Positions 62,401-64,000 of a stretch of 64,000 nucleotides of DNA are shown here, one piece after another. Both the position numbers and the translations under genes were made by a program. Source of the stretch: Pusillimonas noertemannii (GTDB lineage Bacteria; Pseudomonadota; Gammaproteobacteria; Burkholderiales; Burkholderiaceae_B); assembly GCF_003096595.1 (NCBI RefSeq), contig NZ_QEKO01000001.1:1240001-1304000 (forward strand), read 5' to 3'. The notes under the pieces were generated by a model. It had not been told where the DNA came from. It did not search any database and was given only the letters and a program-made list of their open reading frames with translations. Numbering within the stretch: the stretch's first letter is position 1; each line of letters begins with the position of its first letter.

Positions 62401-63780
62401 CTGGTGGTGCGCAACGGCGATGCCGACCTTGCCGGTTCGTCGCTCAAGGTCGACCAGTACGAAGGCTATCGCCTTGACCACGACTACACCATTATCCGGA
62501 CCGAAGCCGGCAATGTGGTGAACACCTTCGACAGCGAGCAACTGGGTGACACCTTTGCCGGCACGCTGGTCAAGCTCGACCCGGTGAAGTACGGTGCGCA
62601 AGACGTCAAGGTAAGCCTGTCGGTGAACACCGCGGCCATCGACCGCACTGGCTATTCGGCTAACCAGATCGCCACGCTGGACGGCGTATTGTCGGTGGCG
62701 GGTGATAACGCCTCGGCCGATGCCACGTTGCTGATGCAGCCCGACGCCCGCAAGGACGCGCTGAACCAGCTGTCGGGCGAACTGCACGGCAGCACGCAGG
62801 CGGCCTTGCTGCAAACCAGCAACCTGGTCTCGCGCACGCTCAGCGCCCGCATGCGCGGCAACCTGGGCGCGGGCATGCAGCCGGGCGCACCCACGGCCCA
62901 GGCCGGTGGCGCGGTGGCCGGCTCCATGCCGACCTCGACGGCCTACCCGCTGTGGGCCCAGGTGGTGGGCAACTGGAACACGCTCGATAGCGACGGCAAC
63001 GCGGCCAAGGTCAAGACCAACACGGCAGGCCTGTTCATCGGCGGCGACGTCGGTGTGGGCTCGGGCTGGCGCGTGGGCGGCGCCCTGGGCTACACCGACG
63101 GCCGGGTCAAGGTCGATGACCGCGACTCGCGCTCGGACGTGGGCACGTTCACGGCCGCGCTGTACGGCGGCAACAGCTGGGATCAGGGCAACGGCAAGGT
63201 GAACTTCCTGGCCGGCGCAGCCTACAGCCACCACAGCATCGACACGCGCCGCAGCGTGAACGTGGGCGGCAACCAGACGCTCAAGGCCGACTACAGCGCG
63301 CATACCACGCAGCTCTTTACCGAGTTGGGCTATGCGATGCCGGTGGGCGAGCGCAGTGTGGTCGAGCCCTATGTGGGCCTGGCCTGGCTGAGCCAGAAGG
63401 CACGCGGCTTTACCGAAGAGGGCGGTGCGGCGGCGCTGAGCGCCGACAGCCAGAAGGACGACGTCACGACCTTCACGCTGGGCCTGCGGGGCAAGACGGC
63501 GCTGAACGTGGGTTCGAACCCGGCGCACCTGTTTGCCGGGCTGGGCTGGCGCCATGCCTCGGGTGATGTCGACCCGGGCCGTAGTATGTCGTTCGTGCAG
63601 GGCGGTGGTGCGGCGTTCAATGTGGCCGGTGCGCCCATTGCCAAGAACGCGGCGGTGTTCGACCTGGGCGTGGAGATGTCGGTGGGCCGCAACACGGCCA
63701 TGGGCCTGGGCTACAGCGGCCAGTACGGCAACGACAACACCGACCACAGCGGTCAGCTGTATCTGCGCGCCCGCTTCTGA
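59452..63780 (+). CDS. large classical autotransporter with beta-helix passenger
   Basis: A 1442-residue protein; ATG 59452 is six bases after CAGGAG. Signal peptide about 1-29 (GVANA). An N-terminal Cys pair (CGNASEC) follows. The passenger has irregular rungs of type ITTxGxxAxGVxA, with strand-turn repeats. A late region (FIAPGNSIGTISVDTL, LDHDYTIIRTE) precedes the 275-residue beta-barrel ending in Phe. It is paralogous to the first autotransporter (barrel motifs such as FTLGLRGKTAL, LGLGYSGQYG). Base composition changes around 61.25 kb. Confidence 0.92.
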   Translation: MKSWNKQVSLLRVTTLTAALMGVYGVANADSTPVDQPLDCGNASECTDGPYADERYFLESSSGVRAAVHGSNEAVFTVEGSKIDGEGKARGVLADNGANITLEEVTITTDGGSGHGVQSHQSNGSLPLSHIKINDSTVTTKSAAYAVGILAQKGTSISGRNVDVMTNGDYGSGVEVDRGGQVNLQGAEDLSTIVAKGVGAAGARAISGNGGNTVRGSITLDRYSVESQQGVGLMAGDQDGVGGDLTPGDIIFTNGEVLAHNAAARVMHGSDLVVKSSSLKSQQHHGVVVDGSSADFTDTHIVTDGTGVSGGPIAALRASNSAVVTVKDGSIKATAEGDAYTRGILAMSDAKVTTDKTNIGTQGDHSHAVHAWGDSDLSTKPKVTIKDGDITTQGFESYGLSAQNSGEIATENAHITTEGTWGFGAFAYKEGVLDIKGGSITTNGLGAEENEINGHQVDVGNYGVLAKNKSSATITGTTVTTKGQYAEGLRAENDGAEGNRLNTASTITANDVTVQTSGEEAHGVTAYGANAEGLEWQSGSTLSFTGGSITTNGEEARGALAVNGGLITLTDTTITTTGDGADGVGAAVLVSDPVLLKIMPMAMGPVGYAPAGVELTNVHINVSGNDAAGLVAYNGDSTIAMKDGSITATGENSAGLQLVNDADIDLDGVTVQANGPSIRSYFGTDEGAAGLESDFEQTVDLKGSDFTLNNSQFLHVTRAEGGENGEITVYLRDGTVAIGNVENYDGAGKLSSSANTHIEVDSTSSWVGVMMDDKTKVAQSGDTVTGSQAGNVTAPDESNVSFQNVPSIAGSVSSTLGSSFTFSGSPTTIAGGVFGMPQSTTTFNNDVHIQGQGTEQQGGFALNGVGSSFAFNGNTTIDGPVQGDGSSFSFIGASTNIVGALNLQNGSSISGGTGSNPINVQGNTGVAGGSTLGGNLNIAGQLSSSNSFIAPGNSIGTISVDTLGSVSGSVFEFEVDGNGQADLLVVRNGDADLAGSSLKVDQYEGYRLDHDYTIIRTEAGNVVNTFDSEQLGDTFAGTLVKLDPVKYGAQDVKVSLSVNTAAIDRTGYSANQIATLDGVLSVAGDNASADATLLMQPDARKDALNQLSGELHGSTQAALLQTSNLVSRTLSARMRGNLGAGMQPGAPTAQAGGAVAGSMPTSTAYPLWAQVVGNWNTLDSDGNAAKVKTNTAGLFIGGDVGVGSGWRVGGALGYTDGRVKVDDRDSRSDVGTFTAALYGGNSWDQGNGKVNFLAGAAYSHHSIDTRRSVNVGGNQTLKADYSAHTTQLFTELGYAMPVGERSVVEPYVGLAWLSQKARGFTEEGGAAALSADSQKDDVTTFTLGLRGKTALNVGSNPAHLFAGLGWRHASGDVDPGRSMSFVQGGGAAFNVAGAPIAKNAAVFDLGVEMSVGRNTAMGLGYSGQYGNDNTDHSGQLYLRARF

Positions 63781-63886
63781 TGGTGCAAGGGCCGGGGTGC
63801 ACGCCCCGGTCCGGCAGCCAGGGTGATGGACCGGCCTGCGTTGCGGGCCATGCAAGAAGACCATCGCAAGGCTGTTTCAAAAGAGC

Positions 63887-63930
63887 AATGACAATGGCCT
63901 GCAAGCAAATGCTTGCAGGCCATTGTCATT
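63887..63930. repeat. long perfect palindrome after the second autotransporter
   Basis: Two 21-bp arms (63887-63907 and 63910-63930) pair perfectly around a 2-nt AA centre. It has no T-run. It could be a terminator, a recombination or mobile-element mark, or a cruciform-forming site. Confidence 0.7.
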
Positions 63931-64000
63931 TGAAGATGCCGCCGGCCCGGACCGGGCCGGGCCGACTAGGCTTGCCAGGGCCTCGCCGACCGGAGGCAAG

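Noticed and set aside
60574-63864. A 1096-residue open frame antisense to the second autotransporter
   Set aside because: It is a product of high-GC codon bias in the sense gene. Its composition is His/Arg/Ala-rich with no recognisable fold.

Overview
The window reads as a chromosomal segment of a GC-rich betaproteobacterium, most likely of the Alcaligenaceae (Bordetella, Achromobacter, Pusillimonas and relatives). The grounds are gene content (a leuS-lptE-holA-proA run, rpmB-rpmG, an Mce-type lipid transport operon, a Bcr/CflA pump, very large classical autotransporters), codon use, and a Fur-box/ECF-sigma arrangement typical of that family. No database search was possible. Functions come from motifs, length and gene order, and the genus is not resolved.

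Region 1 (1-9.5 kb) is mostly minus-strand housekeeping: an RDD membrane protein; a 63-residue protein with an unusual palindrome-embedded promoter; then leuS, lptE, holA, proA, a HemJ/CopD-like membrane protein and an RlmL-type methyltransferase, which look like one operon; then rpmB-rpmG. Region 2 (9.7-20.3 kb) holds a Bcr/CflA pump, cyclopropane fatty acid synthase, a MATE pump coupled to a GT39 glycosyltransferase, rpmE2, radC, the fkpB-ispH pair, a YdgA-like protein and a DUF4168 protein. Region 3 (20.4-26 kb) has a YihY membrane protein coupled to a proline-rich peptide, and a three-gene signalling cassette: OmpR-type regulator, LysM/FecR secreted protein, CHASE2 histidine kinase.

Region 4 (26.2-33.6 kb) is a nitroreductase overlapping an Mce operon (STAS-MlaE permease, MlaF ATPase, MlaD, auxiliary lipoprotein) that runs into ung, followed by a glycosyltransferase, a HIT hydrolase and an HdeD-like protein. 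Region 5 (33.7-45.4 kb) has tRNA-Thr(CGT), a YcgR-type PilZ protein, an AI-2E exporter, a second GT39 protein, and a MarR-linked NodT-EmrA-EmrB tripartite efflux operon with a palindromic operator. A thiamine-diphosphate enzyme lies between marR and the pump. A BASS/ACR3-like transporter closes the region.

Region 6 (45.4-49.5 kb) is accessory. Next to tRNA-Asn(GTT) are the 3' end of a tyrosine recombinase and, joined tail to tail with it, the 3' end of a NYN-domain protein. Several very small stress-type proteins follow (a duplicated-Cys periplasmic protein, CsbD, a Gln-rich peptide and others), then a Cys/His-rich small protein and a truncated fecI-type sigma gene that still has its Fur box. 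It looks like an eroded mobile element.

Region 7 (49.5-64 kb) has two giant classical autotransporters (1909 and 1442 residues). They flank a MetE-like enzyme, AlkB, SirB2-like, YiiM-like and tautomerase genes. The first passenger contains twelve in-frame 75-bp repeats. The second shows a change of base composition inside the passenger. This pair, the dyads in front of the first one, and the sensor cassette at 21.8-25.7 kb are the most interesting parts of the window. No single locus is clearly an undescribed system.
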